DNA of 34,671 bases from Gomphosphaeria aponina SAG 52.96 = DSM 107014. Its GTDB lineage: Bacteria > Cyanobacteriota > Cyanobacteriia > Cyanobacteriales > Gomphosphaeriaceae. The translations under genes and the position numbers were made by a program. The notes beneath the pieces were generated by a model. It saw nothing but the letters and a program-made list of their open reading frames with translations. It did no database searches and had not been told where the DNA came from. Shown in pieces: positions 8,699 through 18,019 of this stretch. Location of the stretch: the NCBI GenBank assembly GCA_016903655.1, contig JADQBC010000029.1, forward strand, positions 1-34,671, written 5' to 3'. The stretch's first letter is position 1. Each line of letters starts with the position of its first letter.

Positions 8699-11071
8699 AT
8701 GTATTCTCAATCTAACAACCAAACTGTTTTTAGTGCTACCCCCTATATTATCTTAAAAAATCAAGCAGGTGAAACCCTACCTCCCATCAACCTGACTGAC
8801 AGTGAGCATTTTTTAGGACGAGATCCACAACAAGCAGATTTAATTGTTGCTCGTGACTGGGGAGTAGTAAGTCGTTGTCAAGCTTGTTTTCGTCAAGTTG
8901 GTAATGATTACTACATTTATGATGGGGATGGAACAAATCCCAGTAGCAATAAGTTATTTATTAACAATATTGTGATTACGCCAACAGAAGGCTATCGTCT
9001 CCAAAATGGAGATGAAATTAAGATTGGTCAAGACCAAACAAAAATGGTAATTATTCAATATTTTAATCCCAATAAGATTGAAAACATTACTCCTAAAGTT
9101 AAGTCTATTTCCCTGAAAAATCAGTCAGTGATGCTGGGGCGAGATAGTAATGCTAATTTGCCTTTGGATGCACCAACAGTTTCCCGTCGTCATGCGACTA
9201 TTGATACGGATCATCAGGGGCGATATTTACTGCAAGATTATAGTACTAATGGGGTTTTTGTCAATGGGGAAAAAGTTAATGGGTCCGTGGTACTTTCTCC
9301 TGGGGCAAATATTCGCATTGGTCCCTATATTTTAATTTTACAAAATGATGAGTTAGTCTTAGTTGATCGGGGGGAGAATATTCGCTTAGATGCTGAGAAT
9401 ATCCTGCGGATAGTAAAAGATAAAAACAAGAAAAATGTAGTTTTATTAAATAAAATTACTTTACCTATTGAACCAGGACAATTTGTGGCTTTAGTAGGAG
9501 GAAGTGGGGCGGGAAAATCTACTTTTATGCGAACACTTTTAGGGATTGAACCAACAACAGAAGGGACAGTTTATTTAAATGGAGAAAACCTGAGACATAA
9601 TTTTAATATTTATCGTAACCAAATAGGATATGTGCCGCAAACTGATATTGTTCATAAAGATTTGCGAGTAGAAGAAGTGCTGAATTATGCAGCGCAATTA
9701 AGACTACCTCCCGATATAAAAGTGAAAGAAGTGGTGGATAAAACCCTAGAACAAATAGAAATGTCAGAAAGACGAAATTTGTTAGTTAAAAATCTCAGTG
9801 GAGGACAGTTGAAACGGGTAAGTATTGGGGTAGAATTGTTGGCAGATCCGAAACTTTTTTTTCTGGATGAACCTACTTCAGGTCTAGATCCAGGGTTAGA
9901 TAAAAAAATGATGTTGTTGTTAAGAAAATTGGCAGATGAAGGGAGAACTATAGTTTTAGTAACTCATGCCACCAGTAAGATAACTTTATGCGATCGCGTT
10001 GTTTTTCTAGGTCGGGGCGGAAACCTCTGTTATTTCGGGCCACCTCAAAAGGCAATGGAGTTTTTTAACATTGAAAGTGGGGATTTTGCCGATATTTATA
10101 TTAAATTAGAAAGTGAAGAAATAGTACTTGAACAAGCAGAGAAATTTAATTCTTCTCATTATAAAAAAGATTATTTAGATAATCATTTGAGTATTAAAGT
10201 AGGAGAAAATTTATCTCAAAGTTCACCTAAAAAAGTTCGACGTTCTCTCCTGGAACAATTATCTATTTTAACACAGCGCTATTTTCAACTAATTATTAGA
10301 GATCCCATAAGTCTGGGTTTAGCTTTATTAACTGCTCCCATTGGTATTATTTTAATTACCCTGGCAATTGGGAATAAAGACCCTTTAATTGTTGGAAAAG
10401 AAGCAGACCCCACCCTAGCACCTTTAACATTGCGAGTTTTATTTGTATTTACAAGTACAGCTATTTGGGTAGGATTAGGTACTTCCTTGCAAGAAATTGT
10501 TAAAGAAGCGGCAATTTATCAGCGAGAAAGGTTAGTTAATTTGGGATTATTTGCTTATTTAGGCTCAAAAATGGTGCTTCTGGGAGGATTAGCAGTTGTC
10601 CAAACTATATTAATGTCAATGGCTATTGTAATCTTCTTTGAAGACCCAAAACCAGATTTAATTCCCTGGAGCTTGGGTCTGGGAATTACTACCTACCTTA
10701 CTTTATTTACCTGTATAAGTTTAGGATTAATGGTATCAGCCAGTGTAGAAAATAGTAGTCAAGCAAATAGTGCATTGCCTTTATTATTATTGCCCCAAAT
10801 TATTTTTTCTGGGGTATTATTTAATATGGAAGGCATAGGTAAGTATATTTCTTGGTTGATGTTAAGTCGTTGGTCAGTGGGAGCTTATGGAGCTTTAGTA
10901 GAAGTCAATGAAATGGTACCTATAAATATTCCTAATTTACCATTTGCTGGTTCGGAGGTTTATGCTGCAACTTGGAGTAATATGATTTTGAATTGGGGGA
11001 TTTTATTGTTGCACGCTACCATTTATTTGGGGGTGACATTTTGGGTGCAAAAGCGCAAGGATATTTTATAG
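8699..11071 (+). CDS. ABC transporter (ABCG/White type half-transporter) with two N-terminal FHA domains
   Basis: A 790-aa fusion (numbering from the TTG at 8693 adds two residues). FHA domain 1 spans about 35-115 (FLGRD present, less typical phosphothreonine loop). FHA domain 2 spans about 140-215 with canonical LGRD, SRRHA and STNGVFVNG. The ABC ATPase spans about 238-460: Walker A GGSGAGKST (269-277), signature LSGGQ (368-372), Walker B LFFLDEP (388-393). An ABC-2 type membrane domain with about six helices covers 515-785. The order NBD then TMD is that of ABCG half-transporters, normally dimeric exporters. FHA domains bind phosphothreonine, so control by a Ser/Thr kinase is a reasonable inference. 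The substrate is unknown. I chose the ATG at 8699 over TTG at 8693; neither has a strong ribosome binding site. Confidence 0.93.
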   Translation: MYSQSNNQTVFSATPYIILKNQAGETLPPINLTDSEHFLGRDPQQADLIVARDWGVVSRCQACFRQVGNDYYIYDGDGTNPSSNKLFINNIVITPTEGYRLQNGDEIKIGQDQTKMVIIQYFNPNKIENITPKVKSISLKNQSVMLGRDSNANLPLDAPTVSRRHATIDTDHQGRYLLQDYSTNGVFVNGEKVNGSVVLSPGANIRIGPYILILQNDELVLVDRGENIRLDAENILRIVKDKNKKNVVLLNKITLPIEPGQFVALVGGSGAGKSTFMRTLLGIEPTTEGTVYLNGENLRHNFNIYRNQIGYVPQTDIVHKDLRVEEVLNYAAQLRLPPDIKVKEVVDKTLEQIEMSERRNLLVKNLSGGQLKRVSIGVELLADPKLFFLDEPTSGLDPGLDKKMMLLLRKLADEGRTIVLVTHATSKITLCDRVVFLGRGGNLCYFGPPQKAMEFFNIESGDFADIYIKLESEEIVLEQAEKFNSSHYKKDYLDNHLSIKVGENLSQSSPKKVRRSLLEQLSILTQRYFQLIIRDPISLGLALLTAPIGIILITLAIGNKDPLIVGKEADPTLAPLTLRVLFVFTSTAIWVGLGTSLQEIVKEAAIYQRERLVNLGLFAYLGSKMVLLGGLAVVQTILMSMAIVIFFEDPKPDLIPWSLGLGITTYLTLFTCISLGLMVSASVENSSQANSALPLLLLPQIIFSGVLFNMEGIGKYISWLMLSRWSVGAYGALVEVNEMVPINIPNLPFAGSEVYAATWSNMILNWGILLLHATIYLGVTFWVQKRKDIL

Positions 11072-11127
11072 TGGGTTGTAGGGGGTTGGTAAACAAACCC
11101 CTTGATAACTGACAACTGATAATTGAT

Positions 11128-12318
11128 TTAATGCCAAATAACCTGCTTTCTTTGATGTAAAATCAAACCATAAACGGCTTCAGTTTGGTTGGCTATTTTT
11201 GGCCAACTAAAACGGCGCTCTAAATCTGCATAAGCATGATCAACTAACCATTGAGCATAGTCAGGATTTTTTAATACTTCCAAAATACCCCAAGCAAGGG
11301 AATCAGCATTATTTGCTTGCGTAACAATGCCCGTTTTTGTGTGTTGCACCACTTCTGGTAAACCTCCTGTATCAGAAACTACCACAGGAACTCTAGCAGC
11401 AAAACTTTCTAAGGCTACAATACCAAAAGGTTCATAGAGACTGGGAAAAACAGCACAGTTAGCAACAGTCTGGAATTTATTTAAATCATCATCAGACATA
11501 AAACCAGTAAAATAACATTTATGCCAGATACCTAAATTCCAGGCTTGCTCCTGGAGGTGATTAATATTGCCACCACCAATAATGACAAATTTGGCATAAC
11601 CGTGCATTTCCCAGATCACCTTGGGAGCAGCGTTCAGTAATACAGAAACTCCCTTTTCGTAGGTCATGCGGCCCACATAATAGACAATTTTCTCAGCATC
11701 CTCAGCAAAGTGACGACGGAAACCCCAGTAGTCAAAATGGGGATGGCGATGCTTTTTTTCTGGTCGAATACCGTTATAAACCACATCGATTTTATCCCAG
11801 GGAGCACCCAAAACCCTGTGAACTTCATTGCGCATATAAGCACTACAGACGATTACCCGCCACGCATTATAAACCAGAGTTTTTTCCTTGCTAGCAATAT
11901 AATTATGAGTTTCATTGTGGATGCCATTGTAACGACCATGTTCTGTAGCATGGATGGTAGCAACCAGAGGAATTTTAAAATGGTGTTTGAGAGCGATCGC
12001 CCCATCTCCCACCAGCCAATCATGGGCATGAATTAGATCAAAAGGGCCATGTTCTAAAATTAACTTACCCCCATGATGCCCCATACTGTGATTCATATTG
12101 GCTACCCAGTGGAAAAAGTTCTCACCTGGAGTAACAGGGACACGATGAACATAAATCCCTTCTACCACCTCATATAGTGGTGCTGCACCAAATTCTACCG
12201 TAATTAGATGAATTTCATGGCCGAGCTTGACCAATTCTGGGTATAATTCTGCCACATGGCGCGCAATACCTCCAATAAGCCTTGGTGGAAATTCCCAAGC
12301 AAGTACCAGAATCCTCAT
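11128..12318 (-). CDS. Glycosyltransferase family 4 (GT-B fold)
   Basis: A 396-aa retaining glycosyltransferase, cytoplasmic or peripheral to the membrane. The N-terminal Rossmann domain opens MRILVLAWEFPPRLIGGIARH, where the GG-containing loop is the usual acceptor-side motif of glycogen-synthase-like GT4 enzymes. The C-terminal donor domain contains YVGRMTYEKGVSVLL and EPFGIVALESFAARVPVVVS, the E-x7-E nucleotide-sugar motif. HAHDW and HATEHGRYNG are also typical of this cyanobacterial subgroup. Donor and acceptor cannot be read from sequence; an alpha-glucan or polysaccharide role is possible. It points the same way as the GT39/DUF2079 operon but is separated from it by the 365-bp repeat island. 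Confidence 0.92.
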   Translation of the reverse strand: MRILVLAWEFPPRLIGGIARHVAELYPELVKLGHEIHLITVEFGAAPLYEVVEGIYVHRVPVTPGENFFHWVANMNHSMGHHGGKLILEHGPFDLIHAHDWLVGDGAIALKHHFKIPLVATIHATEHGRYNGIHNETHNYIASKEKTLVYNAWRVIVCSAYMRNEVHRVLGAPWDKIDVVYNGIRPEKKHRHPHFDYWGFRRHFAEDAEKIVYYVGRMTYEKGVSVLLNAAPKVIWEMHGYAKFVIIGGGNINHLQEQAWNLGIWHKCYFTGFMSDDDLNKFQTVANCAVFPSLYEPFGIVALESFAARVPVVVSDTGGLPEVVQHTKTGIVTQANNADSLAWGILEVLKNPDYAQWLVDHAYADLERRFSWPKIANQTEAVYGLILHQRKQVIWH

Positions 12319-12683
12319 GATTTTAACCTCACTTTACATACCATTGCCAATTGATAAACTTTTAACACACAATAATGGTTAATGGTTGATGGTTCATAGT
12401 TGATGGTTCATAGTTGATGGTTCATAGTTGATGGTTGATGGTTGATGGTTCATAGTTGATGGTTGATGGTTGATGGTTGATGGTTAATGCATAATGAATA
12501 ATGAATAAAAGATAATGTCTTCTATCAAGAAGAAAACTATGATCCACCGTAAAAAGTAAACAATTATACTTGTTAAACGAACCGTGCTTTAGTCAATAAT
12601 TTCTGAGATGCTTCGCTCTTCGATCACAATGACATTTTAAGAAGTTTCGCTCATTAGTCTAATCAACCATTAACCATTAACCA
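12319..12683. other. Repeat-filled intergenic region
   Basis: 365 bp without a gene. A long heptamer array (12374-12485) and a second array of the same heptamer type in inverted orientation (12665-12699, running into the GT39 gene) flank about 180 bp. That spacer holds a segment (GAGATGCTTCGCTCTTCGAT and following) that looks like a dispersed repeat. I see no promoter that I would defend. Confidence 0.6.
12374..12485. repeat. STRR heptamer island, 16 units
   Basis: Sixteen uninterrupted 7-bp units: two AATGGTT, then mixtures of GATGGTT and CATAGTT (order includes three alternating GATGGTT/CATAGTT pairs, then runs of GATGGTT). 16 x 7 = 112 bp with no indel. The two-letter alternation shows variants spread by unit duplication. 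Confidence 0.92.
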
Positions 12684-12699
12684 TTAACCATTAACCATT
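12665..12699. repeat. STRR heptamer array, 5 units, inverted, overlapping a gene end
   Basis: Five perfect AACCATT units. They are the reverse complement of the AATGGTT units that begin the island at 12374. The array overlaps the last codons and stop codon of the GT39 gene at 12684. Confidence 0.9.
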
Positions 12700-14549
12700 A
12701 ACTGATTTAAGATCCGATTTAATAATCTTGCTTTGGGTATTCGCATTAATTGATAAAGACCTTTTTGCTCCAATATCTGATAATCCTCATCCGATACACC
12801 TAATTTAGTCATATCTTTAGCTCGACTAAGAATTAAGAGCGTATCAGGGAAAGGTTGAGTTGTCACCAGATTTTTTAGATAAGCTAAATCAGCACTCTTA
12901 TCATCAAGAAAATTGCGCACTTTAAAAAAGTTAACTGGACGTTGGCTATAAAAAACCACACTAGGTTTATTAAACCCTATCATCCATAATTCTTCCCCTG
13001 ATACTTGCACTTGAGGTATGATTAAAGAAAGTTCCCTTAAAGGCAGTTGCCGAGCGGTATCTATGAAAAACATAGTAGGATAAACTAAACAAACTAAGAA
13101 AATAAAAAAGCCCACAAGATTTGGTAAAATTAGCCACTGCCATCGTTTTCTTTGTCCTAGTAACCAGCTAATTGCTAAAGCAGTGAGCAGCCAAATGATG
13201 GTGCCCCGTAAAGGCAAACCAGAGTTTTTTACTAATGCAGGTAAATTTTCTATAGCAGGATCACTACCAATAAAACTGGGAGATAGGATAAAAGCAATTG
13301 CGAGAATAACTAAGAAAAAAACATGAGCAATTCCACTAATTAGTAAACCTTGGTTTTTTCTGGGAGTATTAGTTAATTCTTCACCCCATAACTCTGCCAC
13401 CAGCAGAGCAGCAGCAGGCATGAGTGGCAACACATAACTAGGCAATTTTGTTACGGCAATGCTAAAGAAAATAAAAATAGTAGCAAACCAGAAGAAAGCA
13501 AATAAACTCAGTTGAGCAGTACGAGGTTTATTGAGCCAAAAAGAGCGTCGCCAAAAACCAAGCCGAGTCATAGCCAAAGGTAAATAAATTGACCAGGGAA
13601 AAAAGCCAATTAACACTACTAAAATATAAAAATACCAAGGAGCATCATGGCCATTGACAACACTGGTAAAACGTTCCACATTATGATAGCCAAAAAAAGA
13701 ATCTATATAAGCTCTACCATTGGCTAAAATTACTAACACATACCAGGGGATAGTAATTAAAGCAAAAATGAGCAAACCCCAGAGGATTTTCATTTCCTCC
13801 AAGACTTCCCCAAACTTGCCCACATAGAAGAGAAAAGCCAAAATAATTAAACTTGGTAAAACAATTCCTACTGGCCCTTTAGTTAAAACTGCTAGCCCAC
13901 TCAGCACATAAAAACCCAGATACCATTGATTAGGAAAAGACAAAAGGTTATTTCTCAACCCGCCCCGAGGTTTTTGACTTTCACCTGCTTGAGCATATCC
14001 CCAGAAAAAACACAACAACGCACAGCCGAGACAACCACTTAGAAGCATATCAGAAACTCCTTGACGCGCCCAAAGGAGAGTTTCCAGATTAAAAGCAGCG
14101 ATCGCCGCCCCTATCCACCCAGACAGCCACTTTTTGCGCTCAATAGAGGCTGGGTTTTCACTCTGGGTAAATTTTTGCAAGCTAAAAAAGCAAAATACCA
14201 TCAGAGCAATAGCAGAATTAGCAGATGGTAAGCGCACCGCCCATTCATTAACCCCAAATACTCCATAACCCCCGGCCATCAACCAATAAATTAAAGGTGG
14301 TTTATCAAAGCGAGTTTCCCCATTAAAATAGGGCGTGATCCAGTCACCAGTTACCGCCATTCCGCGAGCAGCTTCAGCAAAAAGCGGCTCAGTTTCATCT
14401 ACCAATCCTGTACTACCTAATTTAAACAAAAAAGCTACCCAAGCGAGTAGCAGCAACCAACAAATGGAGAAAACCCAAGTAGAGAAGGGAGCCTGCTCAA
14501 AAGATGTCCACCATCGTTTACAAGTGTCAACTGCTTTTAATTTCATCAT
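12684..14549 (-). CDS. GT39/ArnT-like membrane glycosyltransferase (PMT family)
   Basis: A 621-aa polytopic membrane protein of the GT-C fold with about 11-13 hydrophobic segments. The N-terminal loop contains the acidic motif DETEPLFAEAARGM (about residue 50), and the first-loop stretch TRFDKPPLIYW is typical of ArnT/PMT enzymes. These enzymes use polyprenyl-phosphate sugars to glycosylate lipids or proteins on the outer face of the inner membrane. The ORF could start at 14606, but that overlaps the upstream DUF2079 gene by 43 bp. The Met-Met pair at 14549/14546, 15 bp after that gene's stop, is a more natural start. The final residues MVNG and the stop codon are made of STRR heptamers. It is last in a three-gene minus-strand operon. 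Confidence 0.88.
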   Translation of the reverse strand: MMKLKAVDTCKRWWTSFEQAPFSTWVFSICWLLLLAWVAFLFKLGSTGLVDETEPLFAEAARGMAVTGDWITPYFNGETRFDKPPLIYWLMAGGYGVFGVNEWAVRLPSANSAIALMVFCFFSLQKFTQSENPASIERKKWLSGWIGAAIAAFNLETLLWARQGVSDMLLSGCLGCALLCFFWGYAQAGESQKPRGGLRNNLLSFPNQWYLGFYVLSGLAVLTKGPVGIVLPSLIILAFLFYVGKFGEVLEEMKILWGLLIFALITIPWYVLVILANGRAYIDSFFGYHNVERFTSVVNGHDAPWYFYILVVLIGFFPWSIYLPLAMTRLGFWRRSFWLNKPRTAQLSLFAFFWFATIFIFFSIAVTKLPSYVLPLMPAAALLVAELWGEELTNTPRKNQGLLISGIAHVFFLVILAIAFILSPSFIGSDPAIENLPALVKNSGLPLRGTIIWLLTALAISWLLGQRKRWQWLILPNLVGFFIFLVCLVYPTMFFIDTARQLPLRELSLIIPQVQVSGEELWMIGFNKPSVVFYSQRPVNFFKVRNFLDDKSADLAYLKNLVTTQPFPDTLLILSRAKDMTKLGVSDEDYQILEQKGLYQLMRIPKARLLNRILNQLMVNG

Positions 14550-14563
14550 ATCTTTCTTGAAGC

Positions 14564-16201
14564 TTACTGGGAAATTGTTACAATTTGTTGGCGAAATGCC
14601 AACCATGCTGCTGCTGCTGATCGATGATTAACAGCACCTTTCTGGAGCAAAATCACGCCATTTTTAAAGCCAATAATACCGTATTCATTATTAGCCGTCA
14701 TGTTGTCAATAGTAATAGTAATCTCCTTTAACATTTCCCGTTCATGTTTAAAAGCAACTTGATATTTATTTAACTGCCACAAATCAGCGATCGCATATTC
14801 TACTTTAATCACCTGCTCTTGATCATTGCGCAACTCCAAAGCTGGCAGGCGAATAATTTCCCTTCTCCCAGAAAGATGGGGAATAATATAAGTTGTAGCA
14901 GACACGCTAGCATCTGGAGGAATTTGAGCCAATAATAAATTAATTTCTTTTGTCCGCTGCCATTGTGTGGGTAAAGATACATAAACCCAGGGAGAAAAAG
15001 AATCAGGAATGAGGAAATAAAAGATCTGATTTCTCGCATCAGTCAAAGCAAAGCAAAGAGAAAGACTAATACAAAAAATCCAGAAACGGCGAAAAGAGGG
15101 AGTAAGTTTTCTAGGTGTCAGCTCTTCCAATTGAGTATTAAAATTCCGAAAACCCTGTCCTCGCCACCAAATAATAGTACCATAAAACAAACCAGGCACT
15201 ACACTCATAGCATAGCGAATGCTAATGACTAAAACAGATGTTCCCTTGCCCAACAAGAATGTAAGTAAAGGAAATCCAGCAGCCAACCAAGAAACTGGTG
15301 ATATTGCAGGAATAAAAGCCAGAGGTAACCAATGGGCTAATAAATACTGAATAGTCAAACCTGGGGGTGAAACAAGCTGCTGTAAAACCACCCCAGGTTG
15401 GCTAATCATTCCCCAAATTATCTCCAAACTAGAAGCATCTTCTCCCTCAACATATTGTCCAAACTTATCAATCATAAACCGCTTGGAAATATCCTCAGAA
15501 AATAAAGGCATCACCACATTAGTTACTAATAGTATATAAACAAAACTCAGAGTACAAACCAACAAACCCAGACGAGGATAGCGTCTGCTTAATATCAGAT
15601 AAAAGCCAATACTAAAAAGAGTTAACCCAGCATCTTCCCTTACCGCCAAAATCCAAAGAGCAAACAGAGAAAACAGCCACCAGCAGCGCTTTTCCATTGC
15701 GAGGAGCAAGGCAAAAATTAACAGAGGCAGCTCAGAAATATTGTGAAAATTAGATAAAGTCGGGCCAATTACTGCATTAGCACTGTAAAAGCTTATAGTA
15801 ATGATTGTTGCTAGGGGAGCTGCTAAATGATGTCTTGCTAAAGCATATAAAACCAAACCAGCAACTGTTACTAAAGTTACTTGTAGGATAATTAAAGTAG
15901 CTTGAGCAGGAAATAGATAATAAAGCGGCAGCCATAGTAACATAGAAGCTGTGAAATGTTGACCTAAATGGCTGTCATAAACCCGAGGAGGTTCCTCAAA
16001 ATGAGTAACAGTAGTAGAGATAGCAGAAGCCAGAGAACTATTAAAGAAATTACCGTGAATATTGTTCCAAAAGATTTGATTAAAAATCCCTTGGTCATAG
16101 GTAGAATAAAAAGTATAATGTCGGTGTAGGGCAATAATTAAGCTGAACAAAAAAAAAGTCAGGGCGCTCAAAAGCACATCTTTGGGTAATTTCCACATCA
16201 T
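14564..16201 (-). CDS. DUF2079 membrane protein, paralog B (downstream copy)
   Basis: A 545-aa polytopic membrane protein with about ten hydrophobic segments, matching the DUF2079 group: YDQGIFNQIFWN near residue 35, LGQHFTASMLLWLPLYY, then SEDISKRFMIDKFGQYVEG and a soluble C-terminal part. It is a close tandem paralog of the next gene upstream. The two share nearly all of a C-terminal stretch (PPDASVSATTYIIPHLSGRR and beyond). DUF2079 proteins resemble GT-C glycosyltransferases, but no reaction has been assigned that I know of. The start overlaps the upstream stop as TAATG, so translation is probably coupled. GT39 follows directly. Confidence 0.88.
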   Translation of the reverse strand: MMWKLPKDVLLSALTFFLFSLIIALHRHYTFYSTYDQGIFNQIFWNNIHGNFFNSSLASAISTTVTHFEEPPRVYDSHLGQHFTASMLLWLPLYYLFPAQATLIILQVTLVTVAGLVLYALARHHLAAPLATIITISFYSANAVIGPTLSNFHNISELPLLIFALLLAMEKRCWWLFSLFALWILAVREDAGLTLFSIGFYLILSRRYPRLGLLVCTLSFVYILLVTNVVMPLFSEDISKRFMIDKFGQYVEGEDASSLEIIWGMISQPGVVLQQLVSPPGLTIQYLLAHWLPLAFIPAISPVSWLAAGFPLLTFLLGKGTSVLVISIRYAMSVVPGLFYGTIIWWRGQGFRNFNTQLEELTPRKLTPSFRRFWIFCISLSLCFALTDARNQIFYFLIPDSFSPWVYVSLPTQWQRTKEINLLLAQIPPDASVSATTYIIPHLSGRREIIRLPALELRNDQEQVIKVEYAIADLWQLNKYQVAFKHEREMLKEITITIDNMTANNEYGIIGFKNGVILLQKGAVNHRSAAAAWLAFRQQIVTISQ

Positions 16202-17850
16202 TATTTTAGCTGAATTATTTGTTTTTCAAAAGCTAACCAATCCTCCAGGGATCGGGGATGATTAGCAGCACCTTTACGCAGCAAAATTATGCCATTTTTT
16301 AATGATAGAATACCATATTCATTGTCATTAATAACTTGGTTAATCAGAGCTGTGATCTCCTTTAATCTTTCTCCCTCATCACTAAAAGCCACTTGATATT
16401 CTTTTAACTGCCATAAATCAGCGATCGCATATTCTACCTTAATTATTTTCCCTTCATCATTGCGCAATTCCAGCGCAGGTAATCGAATAATTTCCCTTCT
16501 CCCAGAAAGATGGGGAATAAGATAAGTAGTAGCAGAAACACTAGCATCTGGAGGAATTTTAGCCAACAATGAATTAATTTCTTTTGTCTGCTGCCATTGT
16601 TCTGGCAAAGACACATAAACCCAGGGTTGAAAAGAATCGGGAATGATAAAATAAAGGGTACGATTAGTGGTGTCAACCAGAGTTAAAATTAGAGAAACAA
16701 TGATACAGAAAACCCAAAAACGGCGGAATGAAGGAGTTAGTTTTCTTGGTTTCAGAGTTTCTATTTTTTGCGTAAAATTGTTAAATCCCTGTCCCGCCCA
16801 CCAGAGAATCGTCCCATAAAAAATCCCAGGCACTACACTCATAGCATACCGAATAGTAATAACTAAAACAGAATCCCCCTTACCCAGAAACAGCTTCAGG
16901 AGAGGAAAACCTGCAATTATCCAAGCAGCAGGAGCAACTGCAGGAATAAAAGCCAGAGGTAACCATTGACCCAATAAATACTTAAGAGTGCCAAAAAAGG
17001 GAGTAAACAATTCCCTGAGCAGACGCCAAGGATTACTAACCATACCCCAAATTATTTCTATAGTCGAAGCTTCTTCTCCCTGAGCATACTGACCAAAACG
17101 TTCTAACATAAACCGCTTAGAAATATCCTCAGAAAATAAAGGCATAATTAAATTTGTCAGCGCAATCATATATAAAAAACTAAGACTACAGACAGCCAAA
17201 CCAACACGGGGATAACGTTTGCTCAGTACCAAATAAAAACCAATCCCAAAAAATGTAATGCCACTATCTTCTCTTACCATTAATAACAGAATACCCAGCA
17301 ACCAAAACAACCACCAGCGGCGCTTTTCCATGGCCAATAAAATCCCGAAAACCAACAGCGGCATCTGACAAATATCATGGAAATTCCCCATCGTCGGGCC
17401 AAGAATAGCGATCGCACTGTAAAAACTCACAGTAATTATCCCCGCCACTGGCGGTTTTAAATAACATTTAGCCAAAGCATAGAGTACTAAACCCCCCGCC
17501 GTCACCAGAGTCACTTGCAAGACTATGAGAGTAGCAGGGTAAGGAAAAACCGCATAAATTGGCAACCAGAGTAACAAAGCGGGGGTAAAGTGTTGTCCCA
17601 ACCGATGGTAATCTACTGCCGCAACTTCCCCACTGTGGATTACATTGGTAGAAAGTTGAGAAGAAAGAGAACTTTGAAAAAAACGACCATGAAGGCTGTT
17701 CCAGAAGACCTGATTAAAAATTCCCTGGTCATAAGAAGAATAAAAAGTAAAGTGGCGGTGCAGTGTTAACAGTAAAGTGAAAGAAAAGAAAGCGATCGCC
17801 CCCATCACTGCCCATTTTAGTCCTGGGTTGTTTGCTAGTTTCGATAACAT
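16201..17850 (-). CDS. DUF2079 membrane protein, paralog A (upstream copy)
   Basis: A 549-aa polytopic protein, first gene of the minus-strand operon DUF2079-DUF2079-GT39. The features are the same as in its neighbour: hydrophobic N-terminus, YDQGIFNQVFWN, LGQHFTPALLLWLPIY, SEDISKRFMLERFGQYAQG, and the C-terminal PPDASVSATTYLIPHLSGRR block. The pair clearly arose by tandem duplication. Short DNA stretches (for example around 14780 and 16415) are almost unchanged. They differ most around residues 55-75, the predicted first external loop, which could reflect different acceptors. This is inference. It probably acts in envelope polysaccharide or lipid glycosylation with the GT39 gene. Confidence 0.88.
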   Translation of the reverse strand: MLSKLANNPGLKWAVMGAIAFFSFTLLLTLHRHFTFYSSYDQGIFNQVFWNSLHGRFFQSSLSSQLSTNVIHSGEVAAVDYHRLGQHFTPALLLWLPIYAVFPYPATLIVLQVTLVTAGGLVLYALAKCYLKPPVAGIITVSFYSAIAILGPTMGNFHDICQMPLLVFGILLAMEKRRWWLFWLLGILLLMVREDSGITFFGIGFYLVLSKRYPRVGLAVCSLSFLYMIALTNLIMPLFSEDISKRFMLERFGQYAQGEEASTIEIIWGMVSNPWRLLRELFTPFFGTLKYLLGQWLPLAFIPAVAPAAWIIAGFPLLKLFLGKGDSVLVITIRYAMSVVPGIFYGTILWWAGQGFNNFTQKIETLKPRKLTPSFRRFWVFCIIVSLILTLVDTTNRTLYFIIPDSFQPWVYVSLPEQWQQTKEINSLLAKIPPDASVSATTYLIPHLSGRREIIRLPALELRNDEGKIIKVEYAIADLWQLKEYQVAFSDEGERLKEITALINQVINDNEYGILSLKNGIILLRKGAANHPRSLEDWLAFEKQIIQLK

Positions 17851-18007
17851 AACTCACTCAATGCTCCCTGTAATCACCTATCTTCGGTCTACCACAAGGT
17901 TTTACCCTTCTCATTCTCACCCCTTGGTGTAATGAGAGACTTATTTTAAGTTTTATTAAGTTTCCCTTTTTATTCCCCAAGTTCAGGGCAAATTTAAAAT
18001 TCTCCCT

Positions 18008-18013
18008 TACAAT
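18008..18013 (+). promoter_or_regulatory. -10 element of yfr1
   Basis: TACAAT lies 7 bp ahead of the first paired base of the Yfr1 5' hairpin, the right distance for a sigma-70-type start at about 18020. No strong -35 hexamer is visible. Confidence 0.55.
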
Positions 18014-18019
18014 AGAGAA

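Noticed and set aside
12374-12485. CRISPR array
   Set aside because: Units are 7 bp, contiguous and without unique spacers; this is a tandem STRR array.
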